NCBI GenBank assembly: GCA_030068075.1
Contig: CM057843.1
Span: 36,427,332-36,491,331, forward strand
Length of the DNA: 64,000 nt
Source: Paguma larvata
Taxonomy: Eukaryota > Chordata > Mammalia > Carnivora > Viverridae
Direction: 5' to 3'
The translations under genes and the position numbers were made by a program. The notes beneath the pieces were generated by a model, which worked only from the letters and a program-made list of their open reading frames with translations, was not told the origin of the DNA and did not search any database. Positions 11,001-22,779 of the stretch are shown here, piece by piece (positions within the stretch are counted from its first letter, which is position 1; the number at the start of each line of letters is the position of its first letter).

Positions 11001-11184
11001 AGAAAATGGCTAACCGAGCTGTAACGGAGTTGAGTGTTTGGTCTTAATCACAACAGCCAAAGGTGAGAGGGAAGTGGAGGAAAATGATTCATCGTGTCCT
11101 TGACGAGGGTACAGTGCCCTGTCTGCACATTATGAATGCTCAATAAATAGTTACTGAAGGGCAGAAGGAAGGCAAAGACAGACA

Positions 11185-11480
11185 GATCATCTCATCAGGT
11201 GGAGGAGAAGGGTCACTGGCTTTGGAGTCAGGTAGGCCTGAGGGTCCTTGGGTTCTGGCTTTGCCACGTCCTGCCGAAAGGTCTTAAGCGAAGGACCCCC
11301 AGTCGCCAGTTCTTAAACTTACACAACAACTGCATGACTGTATTCTTACCTGTCCTTTGCAAAATCAAGAAAATAGGAAAAGTATCCAAAGTTGTTCATA
11401 GAATTAAATTTATTCCGCTTAAAGTTGCCTTTGAGGAGAATAAATTACATCCCTCATTCTTGGGTATTACAGTGTCTTTT
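11185..11480 (+). mobile_element. MIR-like SINE remnant (uncertain)
   Basis: TTTGGAGTCAGGTAGGCCTGAGGGT, GGTTCTGGCTTTGCCACGTCC and TACCTGTCC follow MIR order, but the match is patchy. Confidence 0.5.
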
Positions 11481-11483
11481 CTT

Positions 11484-11636
11484 GGGGCGCCTGGGAGGCT
11501 CAGTCAGTTGAGCATCTGACTCTTGATCGCAGCTCAGGTCTTCCGTCTCAGGGTCGTGAGTTGAAGCACAAGCATTGGGCTCCACGCTGGGTGTGAACCC
11601 TACTTTAAAAATTCAAATAAAAAGATAATAAAATAT
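11484..11636 (+). mobile_element. Short-form CAN-SINE
   Basis: Same short structure as the element at 10846: a tRNA-like head, then GGGTGTGAACCCTACTTTAAAA and the tail. Flanks share TTTTCTT. Confidence 0.86.
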
Positions 11637-11724
11637 ATTTTCTTTTGTGAAATGATAGGAATATGTATAGCATGTCTTCCCTAATGTCTGTAACTTTGAA
11701 AAAAAAAAAGGCAATCCTTTGGCA

Positions 11725-11860
11725 AAATACAAATATTACATTTTAGAAGTAAGCAGCTTAACTTCTCTGAACCAATTTCTTCGTCTCTAAAATTGGACTA
11801 AACCCTCTTTCATAGAGCCATTAGTAGAAGGATTTGGTGATTTAACATGGGGATCAGAAG
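11725..11860 (+). mobile_element. MIR fragment
   Basis: AGCAGCTTAACTTCTCTGAACC, TTTCTTCGTCTCTAAAATTGG and AAGGATTTGGTGATTTAACA follow the MIR core and 3' half. Confidence 0.6.
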
Positions 11861-11862
11861 AC

Positions 11863-12083
11863 TTTTTTATTTTCATGATTTTATTTATTTTTGAGAGAGA
11901 GAGAGCGCGCAAGTGGAGGAAGCGCAGAGAGAGAGGAGGACCAAGGATCCGAAGCAGGCTCCGTGCTGACAGCAGAGGAGCCCTGTGCGGGGCGGGAACT
12001 CACGAACCATGAGATCATGACTTGAGCCCAAGTTGGACTCAACTTGGCCTCAGCTCAACCAACTGAGCCACCCAGGCACCCCC
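11863..12083 (-). mobile_element. CAN-SINE with rearranged head
   Basis: A normal body, but the head region carries an extra 20 bp around an inverted repeat at 12028-12047. Its last 61 bp form the first part of a 78-bp tandem duplication that continues to 12178. Confidence 0.9.
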
Positions 12084-12178
12084 GGAGATGTTTTCTGTAA
12101 TGAGCCCAAGTTGGACTCAACTTGGACTCAGCTCAACCAACTGAGCCACCCAGGCACCCCAGGAGATGTTTTCTGTAA
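12023..12178. repeat. 78-bp tandem duplication (2 copies)
   Basis: Units 12023-12100 and 12101-12178 differ at about two positions. Each contains the SINE head plus the neighbouring AGATGTTTTCTGTAA, so the duplication happened after the SINE inserted. Each unit has an inverted repeat CCAAGTTG-GACT-CAACTTGG. Confidence 0.95.
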
Positions 12179-12320
12179 AGGGTCATGTCCTAAATGTTTT
12201 CCGCTTTGTGGGCCAGCTTCCGTCACTGCAGAATACGTAAAGATATTGGCCTGATTGAATTTCCTGGGGCAGCAGGCCAAATTTGGTCCCAGGCTATAGT
12301 TTGCCCACCCCTGATGGATA
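12179..12320. mobile_element. hAT-Charlie-type DNA transposon remnant
   Basis: Contains AAAGGGTCATGTCCTAAATG, GCTTTGTGGGCCAGC, and the end CAGGCTATAGTTTGCCCACC, the pattern of old non-autonomous hAT elements. The SINE at 11863 inserted next to or into it. Confidence 0.65.
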
Positions 12321-12424
12321 CCACGGTTAGCATGTTGCCAATTAGATAGTTCCCTACCAACACTATCCCCGGTTCCATGGCTTCAGTCAATTGTACTGTC
12401 TCTAAGGGGAATGCTTAGGGTATC

Positions 12425-12620
12425 TTGAGTCCTGCTTTTATTAACTGTTGTGCAGATACCCTCCACTTCATCATCTGTAAGTGGAGACAACGTAGTAACT
12501 ATCTTAAGAGCGATGTGAAGATTATATTAAATAATCCACTTGAAATCTTAGCCAAGTCTTTGGTGCGTGGTAAACACTCAATAAATGTTCATCGCTATTA
12601 TTTCTCATGTAATGCTAGAA
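12425..12620 (+). mobile_element. MIR fragment
   Basis: CATCATCTGTAAGTGGAGACA, GTGAAGATTATATTAAATAATCC, GGTGCGTGGTAAACACTCAATAAATG mark the 3' half of MIR. Confidence 0.7.
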
Positions 12621-13022
12621 GCCGCCATCATTACAATGGAAGTCCTGTGGGCGAATAAACGGGAATACATCTTCGTGCCCTTCAACGCAGACCTGGGTCC
12701 AGTTCTTAGACTGGAAGGCGCGAATTGTCTAGGGGATTATTTGATTTCGTTGATATCTGATGTTATCCTGTTTCCTGGTTTTCCGAAAGCTTGTACATGG
12801 ACTTTTCACTTGAAATGTGATCAGTAGTTACAGGGACAAGAGAATTCATGTCCCGATAAGATGCAAAGGCAGTTATTTGCCCGGCGAGCCTTAGAATTAG
12901 GTCACCTTGACTTGACCCCCATGAGCCAATGACCGTACCATGAAATGTGGGGGTGATTAACGGAGAAACGAAGTCTGTAAAATATTTGACATCATGTTCA
13001 TTTTTAAGAATATGCATTATAG

Positions 13023-13140
13023 GGGAGCCTGAGTGGCTCAGTCAGTTAAGGGTCCAACTTTGGCTCAGGTCATGATCTCACAGGTCGTGAGTTCGAGCCC
13101 CACGTTGGGCTCTATGTTGACTGTGTGGAGCCTGCAGCCT

Positions 13141-13176
<36 letters not shown>

Positions 13177-13209
13177 AATTAATAAATATTTTTTAAAAAT
13201 TAAAAAAAA
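13023..13209 (+). mobile_element. CAN-SINE with perfect target duplication
   Basis: The 17-bp duplication AAGAATATGCATTATAG occurs at 13006-13022 and 13210-13226, exactly bracketing the element. The middle segment is shorter than usual and runs straight into a long CT tract. Confidence 0.95.
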
Positions 13210-13454
13210 AAGAATATGCATTATAGGACTTTGGTTCTGAAACAGGATGCCGCAGAAGGAAGACCACGGCTCCTGACAAAGCCATCCCCACGGGTCACAG
13301 TGCCTCAGGCAGCTGTCCTGTGGAAGGCTCTCTGGCCAACCTCCATTACCATGGACTTGGTCTCCCGTGCTGACCTCTGCACAGACCATGGGGCATTTCT
13401 CAGGGGTTGTGGCCTTTCCTTCCGTCTAGCCTCTGCTCCATGGGACTCCTGTAG

Positions 13455-13679
13455 GTCTTTTTTTATTTTTTTAATGTTTATTTAGTTTTGAGAGAGACAG
13501 ACAGACAGAGCACGAGCAGGGGAGGGGCAGAGAGAGATAGGCAGACACAGAATCCGAAGCAGGCTCCAGGCTCTGAGCTGTCAGCACAGAGCCCAGTGCA
13601 GGACTCAAACCCATAAACTGTGAGATCATGACCTGAGCCAAAGTCAGACACTTAACTGACTGAGCCACCCAGGCGCCCT
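13455..13679 (-). mobile_element. CAN-SINE, feline type
   Basis: Flanked by GGACTCCTGTAG (13443) and GGAACTCCTGTAG (13682), a duplication with one inserted base. Confidence 0.94.
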
Positions 13680-13907
13680 AAGGAACTCCTGTAGTTCTGA
13701 TCACACAGCTCAGACTTTCAAAAGGCCCTGTTATTTTATTTCCGTTTGAGAAAACTTTGGGATAAAACATAAAGAAGTTAATTATAGTTGCATAGGTTCA
13801 TGCTCACCCCCTTCTGTTTGACTCCATGTATTGCTTGATCTTTTCCAGTGCCTTATTTTTTTATTTTTGTTTTATGGTCCGTTCCTCCCTAATGCCATCC
13901 CTGGGGT

Positions 13908-14587
13908 AGTTTACTAGGGCTGCTGAAACAAAGTGCCACGAAATAACAGAAATTCATTGTCTCATGGCTCTGGAAGCTTTGAAGTCTGAATCAGTGGTTG
14001 GCTGGGCCATGCTCCCTCTGAAGCCTCATGGGAGCAGAATTCTTTGCCTCATTCCAGGTTCTGGTGGCCCCGGGTGTTCGTTGGCTCGTGGCTGCATAAC
14101 TACAGTCTCTGCCTCCGTTTTCATAGAACGTCTTCTTCCTGTGCGTGTCTGTGTCTTCCCCTGGGGTCCTCCTTCCTGTGTCTCCTCTGATCAGGACACC
14201 AGTCCTGGGGCAGCTGGGTAGCTCAGTGGGTTGAGCGTCCAACTCCAGCTCAGGTCATGTCACGATCTCGTGGTTCCTGGGTTCGAGCCCTACGTTGGGT
14301 TTTGCGAGGGCAGCTCAGAGCCTGCTTGGGATTCTCTGTCTCCTCCTCTCTCTGCCCCTCCCCCCTCAAAAATAAATAAATATTAAAAAAAATTTTTTAA
14401 AAAAGGAGACCAGTCCTGTTGGATTAAGGACCCGCCCTACTTCATCTTACTATAAATAATCCCATCTGCAACAGCCTTACTTCCAAATCAGATTACATTC
14501 TGAGGAGCCCAGCTTAGGGCTTCGGCATATATCTGGATTGTGGGGAGGGAGGGTGGGCAGGGACCCACACAGAATTCAACCCATAAC
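13908..14587 (-). mobile_element. MLT1-like MaLR LTR remnant, split by a SINE
   Basis: On the minus strand this is an ERVL-MaLR solo LTR. The plus strand shows GTTTACTAGGGCTGCTG, AACAGAAATTCATTGTCTCA, TCAGGACACCAG, and the end AATTCAACCCATAACA. A SINE at 14208-14406 interrupts it. No internal retroviral genes are present. Confidence 0.8.
14208..14406 (+). mobile_element. CAN-SINE inside MLT1 LTR
   Basis: Target duplication ACCAGTCCTG occurs before and after the element, and removing it rejoins the LTR sequence. Confidence 0.93.
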
Positions 14588-14599
14588 ACCATCTTTCAG

Positions 14600-15640
14600 T
14601 CGTAGATCAACAGTTCTTTATTAAACACCGACAGTGTATAAAACATCATGCTAGTAGGTTCCGTTGAGTAGCTCCTGTCCTTTGGGAAGCCATAGTCTTG
14701 TAGGAAAACGCTAGACATTCCAGTGACAGCCACCAGCGAGCCACAGGGTTTTCTGGAGGCAAGAGGGGACAGGCCCTCGTGCGGCCCAGAGGGCAGGCTG
14801 ACACCAGACCTGCCCACCATGCTGGTTGAGCTCCGAGCGAGGCCGATGGCAGGAATTCAGAGCAGAGGGCAGAATGCATGGCACCGGGCCATCCAGGCAG
14901 ACGAGCAGTTGCAAAGAGCAAAGGTGAAGAGAAGCGCCTTGGCCTCTGGACTGGGGCCCTGAGCTTGGTGTACAGGTAGGAACAGGACGCAGCCCAGCCG
15001 TCTTTCACAGGGGACTTCATCATGACGTACGGGAATGCTAAAGTCACCAGCTTCAGCAAGTCAAAATACAGAATGTCCTGTTGAATTTGAATTTTCAGAT
15101 CAGTAGCAAATAGTTTTTAGTACTTCTTAAATATTACATGGAATATACTTCTACTCAAAGATTACTCATCCTCTGTTTTTTTTCTGGCAACCCTACGGGA
15201 GGAGGGATAGCAGTGGGGCAGAGCTCGTGTCCGAGACTCAAGGACAAAAATTAGGTTCTAGGGACAGGGGCACGTCGGTGGGCCAAAGGAAAAGGAGAAG
15301 AGGGAATTGTGTGACTCCACAGCTTGTCCTAAACCCGAGGTGCCACCTTAACCCGAAGGCCAATCGGATGACCTGTCAGAACAACTTAAGTACTTCCTGC
15401 CGCAGGTGGGTTTGGCTCAGGAAGTGAAATGGATTAAAGGGGATGGGGCCAGGCAGAAGCTGAGGTGAGAGCAGATGAATGCAGAACTGCCAGTGTTTCA
15501 AGGAATACCCGTGGCAAGTGGTTGAAGCACAGAGTGTGGTAGAAAGGAGAGAGAACTTTCGCCTGGAAGAAATAGGGAAGATTTCCTGGAGAAGGCGGGA
15601 TTTGAGCCTGACCTTGGGAATAGTAGAACTCCTACCTGCG
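14600..15640 (+). mobile_element. L2 LINE remnants, discontinuous
   Basis: Recognisable parts are 14605-14715 (TTCTTTATTAAACACCGACA and the following text) and 15440-15620 (TTTCCTGGAGAAGGCGGGATTTGAGCCTGACCTT), both typical of old L2 3' regions. The part between is too diverged to assign. Confidence 0.4.
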
Positions 15641-15651
15641 GACACCTGCTG

Positions 15652-15998
15652 TGTCTTAGTCAGCTCAGGCTGCGTAACAAAGCACCATGCCTAGGGTGGC
15701 TTCAACAACAGAACATTTATTTCTCACAGCGCTGGAGGCTGGGAAAGTCCAAAATCAAGATCCGAGGCACAGCTGATTTGGCTCCTGAAGAAAGCCCTCC
15801 TCCTACTCTCTCTGCATAGAGCTGGGAAAAACAGAAAGCAAACTCCGATCTCTTCTTATGAGGGCCCCACCCCCCGTGACCTCATCTAAACCTCATCACC
15901 TCTCTAAGACCCTACCTCCAAATACCATCACATCGGAGGTCGGGGCTTCAACATATAAATATGGGATGGGGTGGGGGTGGGGGGCCCAGTCCGGAGCA
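15652..15998 (-). mobile_element. MLT1-type MaLR LTR
   Basis: The plus strand reads TGTCTTAGTCAGCTCAGGCTG, AACAGAACATTTATTTCTCACA, CCTCCAAATACCATCACATC and CTTCAACATATAAAT, the reverse of an MLT1A-like LTR of about 350 bp. It is less diverged than the other copies here. Confidence 0.85.
15963..15984 (+). other. Predicted G-quadruplex motif
   Basis: Four G-runs (3, 4, 5 and 6) separated by AT, T and T, at the edge of the MLT1 LTR. Confidence 0.8.
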
Positions 15999-15999
15999 C

Positions 16000-17241
16000 G
16001 CACACTGCAGGCCCAGGGGGCAAGTGATGTTGTCGATGGCTGCTGGACGCTTGTTGGCCAGGTCATGGTGGCTTTGAATGTCACGCAAGGTCCATATTTC
16101 ATTCTCCACAGGAAGCCACATTGTTCGCAGCTGGTTCACTTTGGTTTTCCATCCTACACATAGCACGGGTTTTCTTTCTGCCTTCCCAGTGGCCGGGGGT
16201 CTGGGTTTCTCCCTCTGGCTGTAGTGATCGTTCTGAAGCTGCCTCCCTCCCCTCGACTCGCACTCAGCCGAGTTCTCACGCTCGTGACAGTCCGGGAGGA
16301 AGGGCCCACGCTTCTCCCTGACTACAGGGCCTGCGCCCTGCATTTGCGACAGATGCTTTCAATTGTCTTTATCCTTTTTTCCTGTTTTAAATGCTTTTCC
16401 GTTGGCCTTTTTGTCCCCCCATCCTTTCATCCTAAATACCTCTTCTTGATGTCATTTCAAGCCCACATTTCCTGTCTGTGCCCCGAGTTCTACCCAAAGC
16501 AAAACTTCTCCAGTGCCTGACTCTGAACTGGGATCCCCACGCCCTGCCCTCGCGCCCCTCCGAGGAGGCAGAGGGGCTCTTAATACTCCAGCCAGCTGTC
16601 TGCTCTCACAGGATTAGCCCGGAGCAGTGTTCGTCTATTCCTGGGTCTTCTGTCTGACTGTGCAGCCTATTACCGAGACCTCACGCTGCCCTCATTTGTG
16701 ACAAAACCCAGACAAGAGAACTTTCTATTTAGTCATCTAAGGCTTCAACGTTATCACAGTTATCAAAACGTAAAAGCCTTTTCATCGCCGGGTATGACTG
16801 TGTCGCTAGGATTCTGTGGAAATGCAGGAAGTGGAAAAAATATCTTTAGCTTGGTTATAGGAAAAACTCTTCATTGCACAGTAAACAAAGCCTAACTCGA
16901 TGACAGTTTTCCAGAGGACTGGCCCTCTAGCCAGTTCTTCAGAACCTGCCGGTTCCTCTGTAGCTTGTAGAGTCACAAAGGAAAAGTGCCCGAAGAGACT
17001 GGCCGCCTTCCAAAGTCGCCGATTTTGGGTTTTTTTTTAGAGCTAAAAAAAGGCACCACTGGACGATGAACGTAGCTCAGCGGCGTCCGTTCAGCCTTGG
17101 TCGTGATAAAGGGGAAGAAAGTTTCTTCTTCTTTGGAAGAATTTGAAAACCGAAGCTTATAGTAAGTTGATAGCAGTGACCTAGATATCCAGTTACTATA
17201 TATATTTGGGGGCCATGAGCATCCCACTCTACCAAAATATC
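16000..17241. other. No recognised feature
   Basis: Unique-looking; 16590-16900 has no repeat signature and may be conserved, but nothing identifies a function. Confidence 0.45.
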
Positions 17242-17359
17242 CTTTTTTAAAATGTTTTTTAAAGATCTCATATTTCTGAAGTAGGCTCCACACCCAATGC
17301 AGAACTTGAACTCACAACCCCGAGATCAAGAGCTGCCTGCTCTACCAGCCAGGCGCCCC
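17242..17359 (-). mobile_element. Short-form CAN-SINE
   Basis: Only the tRNA-like head and a short A-rich tail are present, with no CT segment; diverged, so probably an older copy. Confidence 0.82.
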
Positions 17360-20300
17360 TCCGCTCAGATATCTTTGAATAAGAATCCGCACAAGCAGCA
17401 GTGACGACGGGGGGCACCTCCGTGTGCGCGAGAATGGCTGCGGTGGCCCAAGATGCAGAGGTCGTGGTGGGCGGTCCCGCGTTCCTCAACATCGTCGTTA
17501 TTGAGTTGAGAAAGGTGTACGAGGTCGATTGTAACAGACCGGGGAGAAGGAGAGGACTCTTAAATGAGCAGCTCCGATGGTATGGAGCCGCAGTGCGAGA
17601 CGGGGTGGTTTGGGGTTGCTTCAGTTCAGGCAGGGAAAAGAGTCAGGCCTGCCTGCTCACCGTTGTGAGTGTCTCATTAGTCACCCGAGGTGAACTCGGG
17701 CCATCTTCCCAGGAGTGGCGCAGGAAGGCTGAGATATTTCTCTGAAAGCGACTCACCGTTCTAGATAGGAACTTTACTCGAAATCTTGGCCCCCCCAGGT
17801 CTCCAGTCATTGAAAGTGCCGATGGGGTGGCCATGTGTGCAGACCAATGACCTCCGCGCCTTCTGGAGCTCCCCCTCCCCCACCTTCCACTGAGTCCCAG
17901 CAAGGCTGGTAGAAGCCACTGAATGACATAACTAGGAAATGGGTGCCAGTCCAGAGAAAACACACTCACACCTGAACCCTAGGATTGGTCTCGTTCGGGT
18001 GGAAATGAGAGTACAATCTCCCCATCTCAACTCCCGCTAAGAGAACGATGCTGCTTGGAGTCGTGGAGACAAGGGTAGGGATGGGGGTTAGATAGCTAGG
18101 AAATAGCTTTACCTCCGCGTTGCAATTAACCCTGAATATCCGGGGCAGAAGGTAGTTGTGGCGGGCGGGGCAAGAGGCAGAGTCCCTTCTTCAGAAATGA
18201 GGCCGGGCGAACTGGGACCTGGTACGGACCAGGTCAAAGAAACAGTCTTCCAGGTGGGGGCGCAGATGAGCAAGGCAGCAATTAGCCACAGGCCGGAGGA
18301 GAACCCTTCCAGAGAAAGAAAAGAAAAAATGAGTGGAGACGTAGGTCCTGGCATAGGTCATAGGCCATAAAGAGTCAGAGTCAGAATAGCCAAGTTCAGA
18401 AATTTCCAGGGCTCAAGAGAATTTAGGTACAAAGAGTCTAAAACCACTTACACCTATCATAAATGGTGCACAGCCAGTTAAGTAGGGAAGCACTGGGTTA
18501 TGCAAAGCTACAAAGATTTAGTTACTGCAGGACTTGTCAGAGGCTTTACTATTCTGCCATACACTGTGAATCTTCAAAAGGGAGCTACAGCGCTTCCCAC
18601 ATTTACTTGTCCTTGGGATCTTGGGTTTTGCAAGGACAGCCTCCTAAAGCTTAGGGGAGCTCCAGAAGCGTCTCTCAGGGTTAGAGCCATCATGCACCCA
18701 CAAAAGAGGTCAGCGGATCAATTCTACTTCGGTAAATGTTATTTTCTCTAAAATTTCAGGGAGTTAATACATTGCATGATGATTACTGTTCCTCAAATAC
18801 CAGTGGTTTAAAAGACTCCCAACAGGAACGACCTGTAAGTTTCTTTCCAAACAGTGCGGTGAGGCCACACCGCAGAGGCAGCAGCCCCTCGCCGAGATGA
18901 CCGTGAGCTCGCACACTCTGATTTGTTTCAATTGAGGAAATGAACCGGTCCTATGGAGGGGGGGGACCAGTTGCAAACCAGCTTACTCACAGGCGTGCCA
19001 CGGTCCTAGACGGTGCGGGACTAGAACTTGTCTCCCCATCTCAGCGACCCAGCCAGTTGGTGCCTGGTGACCCAGGAGCCTCGGAAAAGCAGTGTTCGTT
19101 GTCTGGCGGATCCCCTTCCCCGTTTCCTCTGGCCGATCCCAAGCTATTTTCGGTACTTCAAACAAAATTAATTCCGCCACCTTGGGGGGGAGGGCAGGCG
19201 ATAAGATGGGCTTCTCTCCCGTAACGCTAACAGTTTGAAATCGTTGGCATTTTTTTTAAACACCGCTCAGAACGACGTGACGGGGTCAGTCATCAGAGGG
19301 AAGATCGGTGTTTCACGGAATCTTCCTCCTCTTGTGTTTTCTGTTTTCCACTTGGGGCACTGAAAACTGGATTTCTCTTCTCCGGCTTCTTAATACCTAT
19401 GGAATTGTGTTCAGTGCATGTTGGGGGAGATCAGAGTAGTACCACTGCACAGATTTTGTGGGGCAGACTTCGTCCCGTAAAAATACAAGAAATTGCCTAC
19501 CACTGTAGGTGCAACCTTCGGCTGTACCGAACCCGTAAATTTGGCGATCGAATAAAGCGAGTGCGAAATTGCCCCCATGTTCTCGACCCTCGAATCACTA
19601 AGATAGCCTCAACTACGTGACATCTACAAGAACGTACCCGTCTTTTCAGTTCGGAATCTTAACCTCGATCTTCTTTTTTAAGAGTGAGTGTTTATATTTT
19701 TAACTAAGGCATGTGCCCAGTTTGGTTCAGAGGGCTGGTTCTCACGGCTTCTAATTGAGAAGGCTCGTCACCTGTAAGTTTCCTACGCGGCCTGTATGTT
19801 GGGGGGGAGTCTCTCTGAGCCTTTCCCATCTCTATTATTTATGAGTGATTGTTTTTCACTCGCTGCATTCCGCCTGTGGCTTTAAATCCCTCTCCCTCAT
19901 TGTGTGTGGCTGTCAGCCCCCACAGGCCTCTTCTGCTTATTTCTCCTTGACGGTCCCGCTTTCGGTTGCAGGAGCCCCAATTTAGTTTCCCGGCTCAGTT
20001 TTCATAGAGCAGCACACCGTGCCCCATTGAGAAAACATTTTCATTCACGTCTCCGCGGCCTCTCCCTCCTGGCCTTGCTTCTCCTGCGCGATGCCGTTAC
20101 TCAGCTTGTCAGGATGGAAGAGGCCCCGGCCGTGAACGAACTAGTGGATGAATGAACAGAGCCTCGGCGTAGGGCGCGGGCCACCCAGGAGCCTCGCGGA
20201 GGCTGGCGTTCGTCGCCTCGGTGGGGGCTGGAATACAGACAGATGTTTCCCTTCCACCCGCTGCCTTCCTCCCGCCCGCCCCCACGCCTCTCTCGGGCTC

Positions 20301-20410
20301 TACCGTTCCTGGCCACCTTTTTCTTCCTGCGCAGCGTCTATTAGGGAAGTCCTTCTGATTCACCATCGTCTCTATCGTTCACGTGCAATCCCTTCCTCCT
20401 CTTTGCTTTA
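17360..20410. other. No recognised feature
   Basis: Three kilobases without a SINE. It is fairly rich in CpG around 20050-20250, though not enough to call an island, and no coding sequence is convincing. Confidence 0.5.
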
Positions 20411-20423
20411 AAATTCTTCTTCT

Positions 20424-20629
20424 TGGGGCACCCGGGGAGCTCAGTCGTCTAAGCATCTGACCTCAGCTCAGGTTATGATCTTGCAGTCCGTGAGTTCGAG
20501 CCCTGTGCCGGGCTCTGTGCTGACAGCTCAGAGCCTGGAGCCTGCTTCAGAGTCTGCGTCTGCCTCTCCGCCCCTGCCCTGCTCACGCTCTGTGTCTCAA
20601 AAATGAGAATAAACATTTAAAATTTTTTT
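20424..20629 (+). mobile_element. CAN-SINE, feline type
   Basis: Flanked by AATTCTTCTTCTT and AATTCTTCTTTT. Its 3' flank runs directly into an AT dinucleotide repeat. Confidence 0.93.
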
Positions 20630-20638
20630 AATTCTTCT

Positions 20639-20641
<3 letters not shown>

Positions 20642-20687
<46 letters not shown>

Positions 20688-20690
20688 TAA
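20642..20690. repeat. (AT)n followed by T-run
   Basis: About 14 AT units then 18 T bases. Likely length-variable, and seeded next to the SINE tail. Confidence 0.97.
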
Positions 20691-20930
20691 TCTCCACCTG
20701 GGACCCTCTTCTCACTTTTCTGGAACTATCTTTGCAGTTTATTTCCCCAGTTGCCCTGTTGCATTGCCACCTACCGTATCGAGGTGTAAAGTCGTATGTG
20801 GCCCTCAGAACCCAGGAACCCAACAGAAGCCCAGATATCTCCCCTTCCTTCCTGGGCATCTTTGCCCGCGTGATGGCTGCGATTCTGAGTAGATGGGAGG
20901 GACCGCCAAACCTACGCCTTCTTGAAATTG

Positions 20931-20932
<2 letters not shown>

Positions 20933-20969
<37 letters not shown>

Positions 20970-20975
20970 TGTGTG
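20933..20975. repeat. (TG)n microsatellite
   Basis: About 20 TG units with one TTTG interruption. Alternating purine-pyrimidine sequence can adopt Z-DNA. Confidence 0.98.
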
Positions 20976-21010
20976 AAAGATCTGTGCCCAATAGAGAAGT
21001 TTATATATGT

Positions 21011-21012
<2 letters not shown>

Positions 21013-21052
<40 letters not shown>
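21013..21052. repeat. (TG)n microsatellite
   Basis: Twenty uninterrupted TG units, 37 bp after the previous tract. Confidence 0.98.
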
Positions 21053-21054
<2 letters not shown>

Positions 21055-21136
21055 ATTTATATAACACCTTACAATTATGGGTTTAAACTTTTGTTGAATT
21101 GGAAGGATAAAATTTCCTGATGAAGAGTAAAGGAAG

Positions 21137-21375
21137 GGGTGTCTAGATGGCTCAGTCCGTTGAGTGTCCAACTCCTGACGTCGGCTCTGGTCTCCCTCCC
21201 ACGGTCAAGGGAGCAAGCCCACGTCGGACTACAGGCTGAGCGTGGAATCTGCTTGGGATTCTCTCTCTCTTTCTCTCCACCCCTCTCCTGCTCATGTGCG
21301 CCCATGTGTACTCGCTCGCTCTCACTCTCTAAAATAATTAATTAATTAATAATAAAAAGCAAAGTACTTAAAAAC
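21137..21375 (+). mobile_element. CAN-SINE, diverged
   Basis: Flanked by AGTAAAGGAAG on both sides (21126 and 21376). The tail carries an ATTA tetranucleotide run. Confidence 0.93.
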
Positions 21376-21386
21376 AGTAAAGGAAG

Positions 21387-22445
21387 TTGAGCGGTACTTT
21401 AAGATCTAGATGCCTACCAGCTGCCTCGACATGCAGCCCGACCACCCACAGTCTCCTGTTCTACAGATGACACGGGCTGCGGCCCCAGAGTCCAAAGAGA
21501 CGGTAAATCCTAAATTCTAGCCTCAATCTCACTAGCCCTCTGGCACATTCTCTTGTAGGTCTCCTGCTGGTGAAAGTTGGAAACATTTGCAGATTCCTTT
21601 TTATTAACGATCCCAGCTCAAGCTGAAATACCCCGTATGGCCTTGGAGTACATTTAATATGATAATATAGAATACAGTACCAGAGAATCGATGTCTTCAG
21701 GGGAATTCCATTAGAGAGAAGATCAAGTCTATTTGAGTTTAGTGTTCATTGATAGCAGGGGGACACGTGTGCGTGGAGATGGAACTAGACGGCCCGAGAG
21801 GAGTGCACTGAGCCCCAGATAAAAGCTAAAAGGCGACGATCTTTTCGAAAGCCTGTAAACCCTCCATCCACCCCACGCCAGCGTCTCCACTCTTCCATTT
21901 CACAGTCTTGTTTTCAAGCCTCCTTGGCAAGTGTGTCCTCAGACGCGGAAGGATTCCGGCTGGTAACTAGGGATAAACACCAAGTTACGGAGCTCAGTCG
22001 TCAGTTTTCAGACTTTGCTGCTCTCGGTCCGGGAGGATCCATGGACGTGCCTCACCAGTCACCACGTCCCTCCATGACGCTTTATTTGTACAAAGAACTC
22101 TGGTGCCGTTTAAAAAGCAGTTTGAAACTCCAGGACTGTGTCATCTCTGAGGTCCTTCCTCATCCATGAACAAGGGTTGGTGGATGAGATGGGAACCAAC
22201 CACCTGAAAGAGCAGTTTCCCAAACTTCCCTCACGTGAGCCTCCTCCATCTACTCAACCGTGCTCTTTATAACATGCTTCCCTTTAGGTTAACGTGGACT
22301 AAAAGGAAGAGAAGTTTCAGAATACCTCACAACTTCCATTAGGTCCCGTAGAGTTACTTTGGGATATCATTGACGTATTTATTTACTTTTTTATTGCTGG
22401 TTTTTTTTTTTTCCTACTGAGAAGGTAGATGTTTATGTATATCAA
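21387..22445. other. No recognised feature
   Basis: Unique-looking intron sequence, with a T-run at 22402-22412. Confidence 0.55.
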
Positions 22446-22670
22446 GGGCACCTGGGTAGCTCAGTTGGTTGAGCATCTGACTTCGGCTCAGGTCATGATC
22501 TCACAGTCCATGAGTTTGAGCCCTGCCTTGGGCTCTGTGCTGACAGCTCAGAGCCTGGAGCCTGCTTCGGATTCTGTGTCTCCCTCTCTCTCTGCCCCTC
22601 CCTCACTTACACTCTGTCTCTGTCTCTCTCTCTTTCAAAAGTAAATATTTAAAAAATTAAAATATAAAAA
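22446..22670 (+). mobile_element. CAN-SINE, feline type
   Basis: Complete from GGGCACCTGGGTAGCTCAG to the CT tract and AAATATTTAAAAAATT tail. Target duplication is not clear. Confidence 0.93.
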
Positions 22671-22779
22671 CATAAAAATGTGTGTCAGGGAAAAAGAAAA
22701 GAGGCTCATGATTTCTGCGGATTTCCTCCATGAGGATACTTTGGTGTCTGTTTCTCCATGTTTTCTGTGCGTAGACTAA

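Noticed and set aside
13141..13173. Tandem CT repeats as a CRISPR-like or satellite array
   Set aside because: They are the CT tracts of CAN-SINEs; no spaced identical repeats exist in the window.
20050..20300. Possible CpG island and promoter
   Set aside because: CpGs are moderately frequent but the stretch is short, with no adjoining exon or transcription start signal.
20641..21064. Frames encoding repeated Thr-His or Cys-Val
   Set aside because: They are translations of TG/CA microsatellites.
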